Origin: G965207125 sp965207125
Lineage (GTDB): Bacteria > Pseudomonadota > Alphaproteobacteria > Puniceispirillales > UBA1172
Length of the DNA stretch: 64,000 bases
Assembly: GCA_965207125.1 (NCBI GenBank)
Contig: OZ242263.1
Span: forward strand, 1,736,001 to 1,800,000
Direction: 5' to 3'
A model generated the notes under the pieces. That model was not told where the DNA came from and did not search any database. It saw nothing but the letters and a program-made list of their open reading frames with translations. Shown in pieces: positions 36,682-45,605 of the stretch (positions are counted from its first letter, which is position 1; each line of letters opens with the position of its first letter). The translations under genes were made by a program, and so were the position numbers.

Positions 36682-37473
36682 TTAGGCGCCGCGCTGCAAT
36701 AATCTAGGTAAATCAGCGACGGTGTCTATTATATAATCTGCCCCGGCCGCTAGCAGTTTATCGGCGGCGCTTCTTTTCATCTCTTGCTGCTTTTCGCCCG
36801 GCAAAGCAGAAAAACCAGCCTCAGAAAGACCTACATAATTGCTTGATGCTACGACGCCGACGGTAATGCATCCTGCCGCGAGGCCTTCGGCGATGCCGGG
36901 GGTGGTATCGTCTACCTTGACCACCGCGCCGGGTGGATATACTGCAAGGTCAGCAAAGCAGCGATACATCATCACCGGGGAGGGACGCCCCGCCGCTAGG
37001 TCATCACCGCAAACAAGATTATCAGGCGTGTATCCTGCTTTGGCGGCGATGGGCAGAATTTTATCCATGACCGAACGGCTATAGCCTGTGGTTGAGCCGA
37101 TCTTAGCACCACGTCCGCGCATCACCTCTATAGCCTCCACCGCTCCGGGAATCATCTTAGCGTATTCAGCCGCGACATTTTCATTTAAGGGAAGAAATTC
37201 AGCGTAAAGACGATCAATGTCTTTATCATTGGGCGGTGCGCCATAACGCGCGGCGAACGCTTTCGCAATGCGCGGCATGGCGAGCATTGCTTTGATATGC
37301 TCGCGCTTTGGCAGTCCCATTGGCTCGCGGGCCTCATCGGGGGTCACGGTGATGCCATGGCGATTAAACAAATCAGTAAAAACCACCGCAGGTGCAAGAC
37401 TGCCAAAATCAATCATTGTTCCCGCCCAGTCAAAAATCACCGCTTTAATCTGTTGGGGGATTGCCTTTGCCAT
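36682..37473 (-). CDS. phnX: Phosphonoacetaldehyde hydrolase
   Basis: A 263-residue HAD-family enzyme that cleaves phosphonoacetaldehyde to acetaldehyde and phosphate. The nucleophile is Asp15 in FDWAGTMIDFGS. The Schiff-base lysine, unique to this family, is Lys56 in MGLPKREHI. STTGYSR and CGDDLAAGRPSP complete the active site. No phnW (aminoethylphosphonate transaminase) or phosphonate transporter is in the window, so the source of its substrate is elsewhere. It starts 3 nt downstream of a PHP-domain gene on the same strand. Confidence 0.93.
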   Translation of the reverse strand: MAKAIPQQIKAVIFDWAGTMIDFGSLAPAVVFTDLFNRHGITVTPDEAREPMGLPKREHIKAMLAMPRIAKAFAARYGAPPNDKDIDRLYAEFLPLNENVAAEYAKMIPGAVEAIEVMRGRGAKIGSTTGYSRSVMDKILPIAAKAGYTPDNLVCGDDLAAGRPSPVMMYRCFADLAVYPPGAVVKVDDTTPGIAEGLAAGCITVGVVASSNYVGLSEAGFSALPGEKQQEMKRSAADKLLAAGADYIIDTVADLPRLLQRGA

Positions 37474-37476
37474 GGA

Positions 37477-38397
37477 TCAGAAAATCCGATCTATCCAGTA
37501 AGGATTAGACCATGCTTGGAGGCGATCCGCGGTTATGACCGTCACCCTGAAATATGGTGATTTGAGTTGGGCCAGATCAAAGGTGGCTTCGGTTAATTTC
37601 TCACCATTGACGAATAGCGCCTCATGCCCTCCCCCCGACACAATAATCGCTGAAGCTTCGCTGGTCTCAACGTGAAGGGTTTTATTCTCAATGCTGAGCG
37701 AGGTGATATCAGCACCGGTAGAGGAATAATTATGCCCTTGTTTTAGGGCGGCGATGAGCGTGGCTGGGGTTAACGTATCAGCTGCAACCATTACCCAGCC
37801 GCCCCCGATATCATCGGTGCGAAAATGCGAATCATCAGTTGCGTTAATAAGGACCCGCTTGTTTTCATTAAGCAGAAGATCGATGGTTGCGACTCCAGAT
37901 CCTCGTGCGGCGCAGATAACACATGAATGATTATAAACCTCAACAGCGTCTACCTCTGAGGCCAGCATTGCCTCTTCTTCTGTCAAACTATACCATTCAG
38001 GATGTGCGAGGGAGACATAAGCACCGGCGTCCTGCGCACGTGCGATCATATGGGTTGCAGTTTCATTCTTTGAAGCCATCTCGAAATCAGCAGGCAATCC
38101 ATTGGCCACAAGATGCCAGAGATGGTCAGCAGCGTATTTTTTACCCAAACAATGCATTTCGGCTGAAGTGATGGTGATGAAGTCATCACGATCGAGTGCG
38201 CTCGTATCGTTAACGGTCTTGGCTGCGAAACGGGGGTCATGCCAGAGATGATCGGATAAACACGTGAAATCATAGCCACCTCTCCGATAGGCCTCGATCA
38301 CGTCTTGTGAGGAAAGCATGCCATCGGAATGCGTTGAATGACCGTGGAGATTGCCGCGATAAAACCGGCTTTTTTGATCAAAAGGTGGTAGCAACAT
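37477..38397 (-). CDS. PHP-domain metal-dependent phosphoesterase
   Basis: A 306-residue PHP protein. Metal-binding motifs are NLHGHSTHSDG (residues about 16-26), the later TCLSDH, SLAHPEWYS and the C-terminal NATDDSHF. The architecture is a stand-alone PHP domain followed by a beta-rich C-terminal segment. Relatives include nucleoside bisphosphatases and histidinol-phosphatase-type enzymes. It is directly upstream of phnX in the same operon and divergent from glpK. A phosphoester or phosphonate-linked function is plausible; the substrate is not determined. Confidence 0.87.
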   Translation of the reverse strand: MLLPPFDQKSRFYRGNLHGHSTHSDGMLSSQDVIEAYRRGGYDFTCLSDHLWHDPRFAAKTVNDTSALDRDDFITITSAEMHCLGKKYAADHLWHLVANGLPADFEMASKNETATHMIARAQDAGAYVSLAHPEWYSLTEEEAMLASEVDAVEVYNHSCVICAARGSGVATIDLLLNENKRVLINATDDSHFRTDDIGGGWVMVAADTLTPATLIAALKQGHNYSSTGADITSLSIENKTLHVETSEASAIIVSGGGHEALFVNGEKLTEATFDLAQLKSPYFRVTVITADRLQAWSNPYWIDRIF

Positions 38398-38426
38398 TTG
38401 GCTTTACTCTCTGGGTGTTATAAAAT
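38398..38426 (+). promoter_or_regulatory. Promoter candidate for glpK
   Basis: TTGGCT (38398-38403, 4 of 6), a 17-nt spacer and TAAAAT (38421-38426, 5 of 6) lie 54-82 nt before the likely glpK start, in the 61-82 nt divergent region shared with the PHP gene. Confidence 0.5.
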
Positions 38427-38479
38427 GTGGCGGGATTTAACATGATTGATCAACTGCGGTGTGGAAAATTGATACAAAT

Positions 38480-39979
38480 ATGGTGAACAAGCCTTACATC
38501 TTACTCATTGATCAAGGAACGACCTCGACTAGATCGATTCTTTACACATCACGTTTTAAAATAAAAGGGATAAAACGCAAGCAGATCACATGTAATTTTG
38601 CCGAAGGCGGAATCGTCGAACAGGACGCTGAGGAAATATGGCAATCAGTGCTCACGACCGCCCAAGAGGTGATAAGCGCAGCGGGGATTAGCGCTCATGA
38701 AATCGCGGCGGCCGCCATCACCAACCAGCGTGAGACCACCATAGTGTGGGATAGAAAAACCGGGAAGCCCATCGCCCCCGCTATTGTCTGGCAGGACCGG
38801 CGCGGGGCTGATGCGTGCCTTAAATTAGAGCGGGATGGTTTGGGCGCGATGATACAGCGGAAAACCGGCTTGCCGCTTGATCCCTATTTTTCAGCAACCA
38901 AGATCAGCTGGCTTCTAGAACGCTCCCCGCAACACGCGTCTCGCAAAGACCTTGCTTTTGGGACCGTTGACAGTTTTCTGCTGAACCGGCTAACCGGCGG
39001 GAAAATCCACGCAACCGACGCCAGCAACGCCTGCCGCACAATGCTCTATGATATCAATAAAGGCGTGTGGGATAGCGATTTATGCGCTCTTTTCGGCGTT
39101 CCGATGGAATTACTGCCTGAGGTTAAAGATAATATCGCTGAGTTTGGCGTGAGTGACAAAACGCTTTTCGGCGCGCGTATTCCGATCATGGCGATGGTTG
39201 GCGACCAGCAATCCGCCTCCATAGGGCAGGGAGGTTTTAAGCCGGGGGTTATCAAGGCGACTTACGGTACCGGATGCTTTGCCCTGCTGCACACAGGTCA
39301 AAGCCGCATCGATAGCCAAAAAGGATTGATTACCACCCTCGCAGGACAGTTGGATGGGCGGCGGTATTACGCGCTTGAAGGCTCTATTTTCAATGCGGGA
39401 ACAGTCGTTCAATGGCTACGCGATGAGTTGAGGGTTATCGATGAGGCCAAGCAGATTGATGCTCTGGCCGCCTCGGCGGATCAAGATCACGGCGTGGTGC
39501 TGGTTCCTGCTTTTACTGGCCTTGGCGCACCGTATTGGCATCCTCGAAGCAGGGGGGCTATTTTTGGATTATCGCGTCATTCAGGGCGCGCTGAACTGGC
39601 GTCTGCGGCGGTGCGGTCCATCGGGTTTCAGACAGAGGATCTAATCAGCGCAATGCGCACGGACGCATCCTCACTTGAGATCAAGCCCAGCATCAGAGTT
39701 GATGGCGGCATGGCAGCCTCTGATCTTATTATGAAGTGGGTTAGCGATATGACCGCGATGACGGTGGAAAGACCAAAAGATATTGAAACCACAGCCCTGG
39801 GCGCCGCTAGGCTGGCCGCGGCGGGTATCGGGCTTTGTCCACCGCCTGATCAGGATAATTTTATCCCGGATATAGATCGGTGTTTTGAGCCCGGTCTCGA
39901 TGATGCACTCCGGCAAAACTATTACCAGCAATGGACAGAGGCCGTTAGAGCCACTATCAATTTTGCGGATCAATCATGA
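38480..39979 (+). CDS. glpK: Glycerol kinase
   Basis: A FGGY-family kinase that phosphorylates glycerol to glycerol-3-phosphate. DQGTTSTRSILY is the N-terminal phosphate motif; TNQRETTIVWDRKTG, WQDRRGADAC and the ATYGTGCFALLHTG loop are GlpK signatures, as is NAGTVVQWLRDEL. About 499 residues from the ATG at 38480; a GTG at 38459 would add seven residues and neither start has a strong ribosome binding site. The stop overlaps the acyl-CoA synthetase start by 4 nt. No glpD or glycerol facilitator is in the window. Confidence 0.95.
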   Translation: MVNKPYILLIDQGTTSTRSILYTSRFKIKGIKRKQITCNFAEGGIVEQDAEEIWQSVLTTAQEVISAAGISAHEIAAAAITNQRETTIVWDRKTGKPIAPAIVWQDRRGADACLKLERDGLGAMIQRKTGLPLDPYFSATKISWLLERSPQHASRKDLAFGTVDSFLLNRLTGGKIHATDASNACRTMLYDINKGVWDSDLCALFGVPMELLPEVKDNIAEFGVSDKTLFGARIPIMAMVGDQQSASIGQGGFKPGVIKATYGTGCFALLHTGQSRIDSQKGLITTLAGQLDGRRYYALEGSIFNAGTVVQWLRDELRVIDEAKQIDALAASADQDHGVVLVPAFTGLGAPYWHPRSRGAIFGLSRHSGRAELASAAVRSIGFQTEDLISAMRTDASSLEIKPSIRVDGGMAASDLIMKWVSDMTAMTVERPKDIETTALGAARLAAAGIGLCPPPDQDNFIPDIDRCFEPGLDDALRQNYYQQWTEAVRATINFADQS

Positions 39980-41784
39980 TAGATAATCATCAAGAGTCAC
40001 CGAAAAACCTACCGGCGGCGTTCTTCTCCGTAGCGCGGCGTTATCCTAATAGGGCTTTTCTTCATTGCAAACGCGATGACGTCTGGCGGGGGTTGAGTTA
40101 CGCCGAGGTCGCTGTATTAGTGCGGCGCTGTGCGCGGGGGCTGAATGAACAGGGGGTTAAACCCGGCGACAGAGTTATGATCATCGCTGAAAATAGCCCT
40201 GAATGGGTAATTGCTGATCTGGCGATTATGACATTGGGGGCGATTGTTGTACCCGGATATAGCACAAGCACAGCGGCTGATCTTAGGCATATCATGGATG
40301 ATTGCGGGGCAATGATAGCGATTACCTCAGGTGGAGAATTGGCGGACACGGTTCTTGAGGTCGCTCGCCTTTGTGATACATGCCGCTGTGTTATTATGAT
40401 TGACGATAGCGCGATGCCTTTATCGGATGATCGTTTGAGTATTGGATCATGGCAGAAAATGCTCGCTGGCGATCATGCTAACACGAGTGCCAATACGTGC
40501 CCCAACATGGAGACCGAGGCGCCCGCGCCCGCCTCTTCAGAAAACCCCATTGATGAGAATAAAATAGCCCCCGATGATCTGGCTTGCCTGATTTATACGT
40601 CAGGGACAGGGGGGAATCCTAAAGGGGTTATGTTAACCCACCGGTCGTTGCTCTCGAACGTCAACGCCGCGCATGAAGTTTTAACCGCTATATCAAATAT
40701 CGGTGATCATGAGCGGTTCTTATCGCTTTTGCCACTTTCTCACGCTTATGAGCATACCGCAGGATTACATCTGCCGATCGCGATGGCGTCTGAGATTTGG
40801 TTCTGCAAGAGCATCGATCAGGTGGCGTCTAATTTGATCGAGGTAAAGCCGACCTTGATGTTGGCCGTGCCGCGGCTTTATGAATTGCTCTATGATCGCA
40901 TTTTACGCAGCGTAGAAATACAAGGCGGGCTCAAAGAAAAAATGATGGACGCGACCATCAGTTTGGGGCAGCGGCGTCTTGATGGGGAGACGCTAAGTTT
41001 TTTCGATAGAGTACTTAATAAAGTGCTCGATCGTCTGGTGCGCGCGAAAATCCGATCAAAGTTTGGCGGGCGGCTGAAATATTTTATCTCAGGGGGGGCG
41101 GCTCTTAATCCTGAAGTTGGGCGGTTCTTTTTATCCGCCGGAATTTTTATCCTGCAAGGCTATGGGCAGACCGAAGCCTCGCCGGTGGTTTCGGTTAATC
41201 CGCCGCATGATATCCGCATCGAGACGGTGGGGTTGGCGTTGCCGGGAGTCGAGGTACGGCTAGATGATGATGGGCAGATTCTGATTCGGGGTGAGGCGGT
41301 GATGCGTGGCTACTGGAATAATCCTAAGAGCACAAATAAGACGATTGTCGATGGCTGGCTTCACACGGGGGATATAGGCGTCTTAGATGATGATGGCTAT
41401 ATCAGCATCACCGGACGGGTGAGGGATATTATCATTAATTCCGGCGGTGATAATATCGCGCCGGACAGGGTTGAGGGGATGTTGCTCATCCAGCCTGAAA
41501 TTAGGCAAGCGATGATTTACGGTGATAAAAAACCGTGGCTCGTGGCGGTGGTGACCGTTGCTGAAGAAGTATTGAATATGGGTAGTGTGAAGGGGATGGT
41601 TAAAGGGGCGATTGAGCGGGCTAATAAGAATTTAGCCCAGCATGAAAGGGTGAGGAGATTCGTGCTCACGGATGAGCCCTTCAGCATTGATAACAAGCAG
41701 CTGACTCCGACCTTAAAGACGCGTCGCCACATAGTCAGTGAGGTTTATGGTGTTCGGCTTGAAAAACTTTATCCAAAGAAATGA
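39976..41784 (+). CDS. Long-chain fatty acid--CoA ligase (AMP-forming)
   Basis: A 602-residue adenylate-forming enzyme of the FadD15-like type. The P-loop reads YTSGTGGNPKGVM, with Gly replacing the usual second Thr. GYGQTEASPVVSVN is the A5 motif, HTGDIGVLDDDGY and GRVRDIIINSGGDNIAP the hinge region, and ATP-dependent chemistry relies on the C-terminal Lys of NKQLTPTLKTRR. It is translationally coupled to glpK by an ATGA overlap, which suggests joint use of glycerol and fatty acid from glycerolipids. Confidence 0.93.
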   Translation: MIDNHQESPKNLPAAFFSVARRYPNRAFLHCKRDDVWRGLSYAEVAVLVRRCARGLNEQGVKPGDRVMIIAENSPEWVIADLAIMTLGAIVVPGYSTSTAADLRHIMDDCGAMIAITSGGELADTVLEVARLCDTCRCVIMIDDSAMPLSDDRLSIGSWQKMLAGDHANTSANTCPNMETEAPAPASSENPIDENKIAPDDLACLIYTSGTGGNPKGVMLTHRSLLSNVNAAHEVLTAISNIGDHERFLSLLPLSHAYEHTAGLHLPIAMASEIWFCKSIDQVASNLIEVKPTLMLAVPRLYELLYDRILRSVEIQGGLKEKMMDATISLGQRRLDGETLSFFDRVLNKVLDRLVRAKIRSKFGGRLKYFISGGAALNPEVGRFFLSAGIFILQGYGQTEASPVVSVNPPHDIRIETVGLALPGVEVRLDDDGQILIRGEAVMRGYWNNPKSTNKTIVDGWLHTGDIGVLDDDGYISITGRVRDIIINSGGDNIAPDRVEGMLLIQPEIRQAMIYGDKKPWLVAVVTVAEEVLNMGSVKGMVKGAIERANKNLAQHERVRRFVLTDEPFSIDNKQLTPTLKTRRHIVSEVYGVRLEKLYPKK

Positions 41785-41849
41785 TATGGTGGGGGTCGGG
41801 GGCGTGATACGGAGGCTTGCGCAAATACCTGAGATCGTCGGTTAAGCCG

Positions 41850-42539
41850 CTAAGCGTTTTTCTTAACCCCGAATAGTTTTGACCAGTTTTTTTTATCCAG
41901 ATTAGCGGGGTCTGCACGTAATTCCTGGGCGATCGCCGCGCCTTTTTGAACGGCCTCCCTTGCATCCATATCACCTCGCCACCGCGCGACATTTGGATAA
42001 TCCTTAATGTCAACGTTCTGGCGCTCATAACTCTGAGACCATGGGAAAATTGCCATATCTGCGATGCTATAGTCATCCACGACCCACGTCCGCCCCTCAA
42101 GACGTCGATCAAGAACGCCGTAAAGACGATTGGCTTCGTTGGAGTATCGCTCAACTGCGTAGGGGATTTGCTCAGGTGCGTATGAGATAAAGTGATGCGC
42201 TTGGCCGAGCATCGGACCAAAACCGCCCATCTGCCACATGAGCCATTCGAGGGCCTCGATGCGTGCACGGGGCTCGGTTGGCATGAACAAACCTGTTTTC
42301 TCAGCCAGATACAGCAAGATCGCCCCTGATTCAAAAACAGTCTGCGGCTTGCCATCGATGGTGGCGTGGTCGACAATCGCTGGCATGCGATTGTTAGGGC
42401 TAAATGCAAGAAAAGCCGGATCAAACTGATCGCCCTTGCCAATATCAACGGGCTTGATTGTGTAATCAAGTCCCATTTCCTCAAGTGCGATTGTGATTTT
42501 ATGGCCGTTCGGTGTTGGCCAATAGTAAAGATCAATCAT
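41850..42539 (-). CDS. Glutathione S-transferase, YfcG/YghU-like
   Basis: A GST of about 229 residues. The N-terminal thioredoxin-like domain opens MIDLYYWPTPNGHKITIALEE, given here as YYWPTPNGHKIT at residues 4-15; the middle FSPNNRMPAIVDH carries the cis-Pro and FESGAILLYLAEKTG the Ser/Glu glutathione contact. The all-helical C-terminal domain has WVVDDYSIADMAIFPW, the N-cap box. This pattern matches nu-class GSTs with disulfide-reductase activity. The ATG at 42539 is preferred over 42611, because the domain starts there. A longer minus-strand ORF in another frame is a shadow. Confidence 0.93.
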   Translation of the reverse strand: MIDLYYWPTPNGHKITIALEEMGLDYTIKPVDIGKGDQFDPAFLAFSPNNRMPAIVDHATIDGKPQTVFESGAILLYLAEKTGLFMPTEPRARIEALEWLMWQMGGFGPMLGQAHHFISYAPEQIPYAVERYSNEANRLYGVLDRRLEGRTWVVDDYSIADMAIFPWSQSYERQNVDIKDYPNVARWRGDMDAREAVQKGAAIAQELRADPANLDKKNWSKLFGVKKNA

Positions 42540-42622
42540 GCCGCGATAATGGCCGAAGGCTAGGCCTATTGCAAGGACGTAATTCAGAATAATACACCAG
42601 TGCTTATACAAAATTACTCTAG

Positions 42623-42668
42623 CAGAGCTTCTCTGACGCCCTCCTAGTAGGTCCCTTTGGAGGGCTTT
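42623..42668 (+). promoter_or_regulatory. Twin hairpins with T-rich end upstream of xsc
   Basis: CAGAG-CTT-CTCTG (42623-42635) is followed by GCCCTCC (42638-42644) pairing with GGAGGGC (42659-42665) across a 14-nt loop and then TTTCTCTT. The arrangement looks like a leader with an intrinsic terminator, or a small RNA, on the plus strand. No plus-strand gene lies directly upstream on this side to be terminated. It matches no riboswitch class I can recognise by eye. Confidence 0.4.
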
Positions 42669-42775
42669 CTCTTAAGGTGCAATAAAATATCTTTTTAACT
42701 AGGCTTAGATTCTGTTAAAGGTGTGCTAGCGTCATGGCTAACCAACCTTAATCTTTATTTTGTCGAGGGCACATA

Positions 42776-44554
42776 ATGAAAATGACAACTGAAGAAGCGT
42801 TTGTAAAAGTTTTACAAATGCACGGAATTGAACACTCTTTTGGCATTATTGGCTCAGCCTTTATGCCGATCTCCGACCTATTTCCTAAGGCGGGCATAAC
42901 CTTCTGGGATGTTGCGCATGAATGCAACGGCGGTATTATGGCGGATGGCTACACCAGAGCCACAGGCAAAATGTCGATGTGTATCGCCCAGAACGGCCCG
43001 GGAATCACCAATTTCGTCACCGCAATAAAAACCGCCTATTGGAATCATACGCCGCTCTTGTTGGTAACGCCTCAGGCCGCTAATAAAACCATTGGGCAGG
43101 GTGGCTTTCAAGAAGTCGAGCAAATGGCTTTGTTCGAGGATATGGTCTGCTATCAGGAAGAAGTCCGTGATCCGTCCCGGGTGCCTGAAGTGCTGAACAG
43201 AGTCATCGAACAAGCGCATCGCGCTAGTGCGCCGGCACAAATCAATCTGCCGCGCGATTACTGGACCCAGGTTATCGATGTTGATTTGCCATCGATCATC
43301 CGGATTGAGCGACCCGCTGGCGGTGATAACGCCATTACTGAAGCGGCTCAATTGCTGTCCGAGGCTGCTTTTCCGGTTATTCTTTCAGGCGCGGGCGTGG
43401 TGATTGGCGGCGCGATCGATGCAACAGTCGCGCTCGCGGAGCGCCTCGATGCTCCGGTTGCTTCGGGCTATCAGCACAATGATAGTTTTCCCGGTAGTCA
43501 TGAACTTGGGGTTGGTCCGCTTGGCTATAACGGATCAAAGGCCGCGATGGAATTGATCGCTCAAGCCGATGTTGTATTGGCGCTCGGTACGAGGCTTAAT
43601 CCGTTCTCGACCCTGCCTGCTTATGGCGCTGAATATTGGCCAACTGCCGCAAAAATCATCCAGGTTGATATCAACCCTGATCGCATTGGGCTTACCAAGA
43701 AAATCACGGTTGGGATTTGCGGCGATGCGAAGAAAATCGCCATGCAAATTCTGGAGAAACTTTCAACGAATGCCGGAGATGTTAACAGAGATAAGCGGAA
43801 AGCGGCTGTTCATCAGGCAAAATCTGCGTGGCGACAAACCCTTAGCTCCCTTGATCATGAAGACGATGATTCTGGCACCAGCTGGAATCATGACGCGAGA
43901 AAAACTGAACCTGAAAGAATGTCGCCGCGAATGGCGTGGCGGGCTATTCAGGATGCCTTGCCTAGAGATGCGATTATCTCATCGGACATCGGCAATAACT
44001 GCGCGATTGGCAACGCTTATCCGAGTTTTGATCAAGGGCGGAAATACCTTGCTCCTGGTTTATTTGGCCCATGCGGGTATGGATTCCCGGCTATTCTGGG
44101 TGCGAAAATCGGTTGTCCTGACGTGCCAGTGGTTGGCTTTGCCGGTGATGGTGCGTTCGGCATTTCGATGAACGAGATGACTGCTTGTGGACGTGAGGAT
44201 TGGCCTGCGATCACTATGATCATCTTCCGCAATTATCAGTGGGGAGCCGAGAAGCGCAACACCACGTTGTGGTATGATAATAACTTTGTTGGCACTGAGC
44301 TTGATCCGAATCTGAGCTATGCAAAAGTTGCTGAAGGGTGCGGACTTAAGGGTGTGGTGGTCTCAACGATGACTGAAGTGACCGAGGGGTTGAAAACCGC
44401 GATCGAGGAGCAGATGAAGAACAACACCACAACATTTATTGAGGTGATTCTTAACCAGGAGTTGGGTGAGCCTTTCCGCCGCGATGCCATGAAAAAGCCG
44501 GTGGCTGTTGCTGGAATCAAGCGAGAGGATATGTGCCCACAAAAACCCGCATGA
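42776..44554 (+). CDS. xsc: Sulfoacetaldehyde acetyltransferase
   Basis: A TPP enzyme of 592 residues that converts sulfoacetaldehyde and phosphate to acetyl phosphate and sulfite. SFGIIGSAFMPISDLFPKAG and HECNGGIMADGYTRATGKM are near-diagnostic of Xsc rather than acetolactate synthase, and GDGAFGISMNEMTACGRED with RNYQWGAEKRN is the TPP-binding region. GAGGGC precedes the ATG. It is unusual in being coupled by ATGA to pyrC; no taurine transaminase, taurine dehydrogenase, sulfite exporter or pta is in the window. The inferred role is taurine or isethionate carbon use. Confidence 0.95.
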   Translation: MKMTTEEAFVKVLQMHGIEHSFGIIGSAFMPISDLFPKAGITFWDVAHECNGGIMADGYTRATGKMSMCIAQNGPGITNFVTAIKTAYWNHTPLLLVTPQAANKTIGQGGFQEVEQMALFEDMVCYQEEVRDPSRVPEVLNRVIEQAHRASAPAQINLPRDYWTQVIDVDLPSIIRIERPAGGDNAITEAAQLLSEAAFPVILSGAGVVIGGAIDATVALAERLDAPVASGYQHNDSFPGSHELGVGPLGYNGSKAAMELIAQADVVLALGTRLNPFSTLPAYGAEYWPTAAKIIQVDINPDRIGLTKKITVGICGDAKKIAMQILEKLSTNAGDVNRDKRKAAVHQAKSAWRQTLSSLDHEDDDSGTSWNHDARKTEPERMSPRMAWRAIQDALPRDAIISSDIGNNCAIGNAYPSFDQGRKYLAPGLFGPCGYGFPAILGAKIGCPDVPVVGFAGDGAFGISMNEMTACGREDWPAITMIIFRNYQWGAEKRNTTLWYDNNFVGTELDPNLSYAKVAEGCGLKGVVVSTMTEVTEGLKTAIEEQMKNNTTTFIEVILNQELGEPFRRDAMKKPVAVAGIKREDMCPQKPA

Positions 44555-45594
44555 GCGCCTCGCTGACGATTAAACGTCCTGATGACTGGCATTTGCATCT
44601 TCGTGATGGCAAGATGCTGGCGGCGGTGTTGCCTTTTACGGCTAGGTCTTTCGGCAGAGCGTTGATCATGCCTAATCTGTCGCCGCCGGTGACAACGGTC
44701 GCTGAGGCGGAGGCGTATCGCGCGCGGATTATCGCCGCTACTCCTCCGGGGGCTGATTTCACGCCTCTCATGACTTTGTATTTGGTTGAGAATACCTCGC
44801 CTGATGAGGTGGTGCTGGCGGCGAAAGTCGACTGGATCAAGGCGGTGAAACTTTATCCGGCTGGCGCCACCACCAATTCAGCCCAAGGGGTGCGTGATAT
44901 TGATAAAATCATGGGTGTGCTTGAGCGAATGGCGGAGGTTGGATTGCCGCTGGCTGTTCATGGTGAGGTTGTCGATGATGAGGTCGATATCTTTGATCGT
45001 GAAAAAGTGTTTATTGACCAGGTTCTGGATCCGATTAGGCAGCGCGTTCCCTCGCTCAAGGTGATCATGGAACATATCACCACATTTGATGCGGTTTCGT
45101 ATGTTCGAGAATCAGCGCCCGGGCTGGCGGCGACCATCACGGTTCATCATCTGGTCATTAACCGCAACGCTATTCTGGCTGGGGGAATAAATCCGCATTA
45201 TTATTGTCTGCCGGTGGCTAAGCGTGAACAGCATCGGGCCGTGCTGGTCGAGGCGGCTTTATCAGGGGATTCGCGATTTTTTCTCGGTACGGATAGCGCG
45301 CCGCATGCTGATGCTGATAAGCTGAGTGCATGCGGCTGCGCTGGTATCTTTTCAGCCCCTTGTGCGATAGAATGTTTAGCGCAGGTGTTCGATAACGGGG
45401 GGGCGCTTGAGAAGATGGAAGGATTTACATCTATTCACGGCGCACAGTTTTACGGCTTGCCACCTAGCAATCAAACGATCACCTTGACTAAGGGTGATGT
45501 GGCTTGCTCCGGTCTTGAGCCCATAAAACTGGATGGCGATGGGGTTACCGTGTTTGATCCGCGGATGCCAATTTACTGGCGGGTTGAGACGTAG
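44551..45594 (+). CDS. pyrC: Dihydroorotase (class II)
   Basis: A 347-residue zinc amidohydrolase of pyrimidine synthesis that interconverts carbamoylaspartate and dihydroorotate. RPDDWHLHLRDG carries the first two His ligands, AVKLYPAGATTNS the carboxylated Lys, HHLVINRNAILAGG further ligands and FLGTDSAPH the catalytic Asp. The E. coli PyrC-like length confirms class II. ATG 44551 overlaps the xsc stop (ATGA) and is chosen over GTG 44533, which lies within xsc. pyrE follows after 11 nt. Confidence 0.96.
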   Translation: MSASLTIKRPDDWHLHLRDGKMLAAVLPFTARSFGRALIMPNLSPPVTTVAEAEAYRARIIAATPPGADFTPLMTLYLVENTSPDEVVLAAKVDWIKAVKLYPAGATTNSAQGVRDIDKIMGVLERMAEVGLPLAVHGEVVDDEVDIFDREKVFIDQVLDPIRQRVPSLKVIMEHITTFDAVSYVRESAPGLAATITVHHLVINRNAILAGGINPHYYCLPVAKREQHRAVLVEAALSGDSRFFLGTDSAPHADADKLSACGCAGIFSAPCAIECLAQVFDNGGALEKMEGFTSIHGAQFYGLPPSNQTITLTKGDVACSGLEPIKLDGDGVTVFDPRMPIYWRVET

Positions 45595-45605
45595 GAGATA
45601 GAGCG

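Noticed and set aside
40560..40640. Acyl-CoA synthetase P-loop Thr to Gly change as an inactivating mutation
   Set aside because: Flanking residues and all later motifs are intact, and this position tolerates variation in some family members, so loss of function is not supported.
41785..41875. Terminator between the acyl-CoA synthetase and GST genes
   Set aside because: A 7-bp repeat GGTTAAG/CTTAACC exists with a 17-nt loop, but it lies partly within the GST coding end and has no following T-tract in either direction.
41735..42535. 266-residue minus-strand ORF overlapping the GST gene
   Set aside because: Longer than the GST after start correction, but its translation has no family features, while the GST frame has a complete two-domain GST signature. 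It is a shadow frame.
43569..44171. 200-residue ORF inside xsc in another frame
   Set aside because: xsc is unmistakable and intact in its own frame; this ORF is Arg-rich shadow sequence.
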